Part shown: positions 21,506-21,523 of the stretch, piece by piece
Position numbering within the stretch: position 1 is the first letter of the stretch
Layout of the letters: each line of letters begins with the position of its first letter
Source: a virus
Virus record (IMG/VR): IMGVR_UViG_3300040811_000502
Coordinates: 1-21,523 of that record
Reading direction: 5' to 3' (one strand)
DNA length: 21,523 nt
The notes under the pieces: model-generated
The model's database searches: none
Told to the model about the DNA's origin: nothing
Seen by the model: the letters and a program-made list of their open reading frames with translations, nothing else
Position numbers and translations under genes: made by a program

Positions 21506-21523
21506 GGTTCAATAATAAAAAGA

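Overview
The window is a stretch of a T4-like (Tevenvirinae-related) myovirus genome. All genes are on the + strand, tightly packed, with no rRNA or tRNA gene and no gap over 100 bases. The order 13-14-15-16-17-18-19-20-67-x-21-22-23 is the T4 virion module. The fibre genes upstream resemble those of marine T4-like phages (cyanophage and pelagic myovirus types). The host cannot be read from the sequence.

Region 1 (1-8450) is a fibre and adhesin module of twelve genes: the 3' part of a DUF7483-type tail protein, an endonuclease VII-like HNH protein, a tail-fibre-assembly chaperone, and small fibre or fibre-associated proteins. It also holds two glycine-rich adhesin-like proteins, a fibre ending in a C1q-like head, a fibre ending in an S74 self-cleaving chaperone domain, and a second assembly chaperone. 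Several starts overlap the preceding stop (TAATG or ATGA), so translation is probably coupled.

Region 2 (8454-13844) opens with an exact T4-type late promoter box (TATAAATA). It carries a short fibre-like ORF, neck proteins gp13 and gp14, tail terminator gp15, small terminase gp16, an extra methyltransferase-like gene, and large terminase gp17. The methyltransferase-like gene overlaps both terminase genes and is the most unexpected element of this core.

Region 3 (13847-16336) opens with a second exact late box. It holds a hairpin-bearing leader, tail sheath gp18 and tail tube gp19, and ends at a strong intrinsic terminator with a GAAA tetraloop. The gp19 stop codon itself sits in the loop of a separate perfect hairpin.

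Region 4 (16360-21523) is the head module: portal gp20, acidic core protein gp67, a small unknown gene, prohead protease gp21, scaffold gp22 and major capsid gp23. A third exact late box lies so close to the small unknown gene that its predicted transcript starts on the A of the ATG.

Working together, gp20 nucleates the prohead, gp22 and gp67 form the core, gp23 assembles around it, and gp21 cleaves core and shell. gp16 and gp17 then package DNA, gp13 and gp14 close the head, and gp15, gp18 and gp19 make the contractile tail. The fibres upstream set host range. No wholly new multi-gene system is evident. The items most worth following are the methyltransferase inside the terminase pair, the regulatory structures around genes 18, 19 and 20, the leaderless late promoter, and the mosaic adhesin module.
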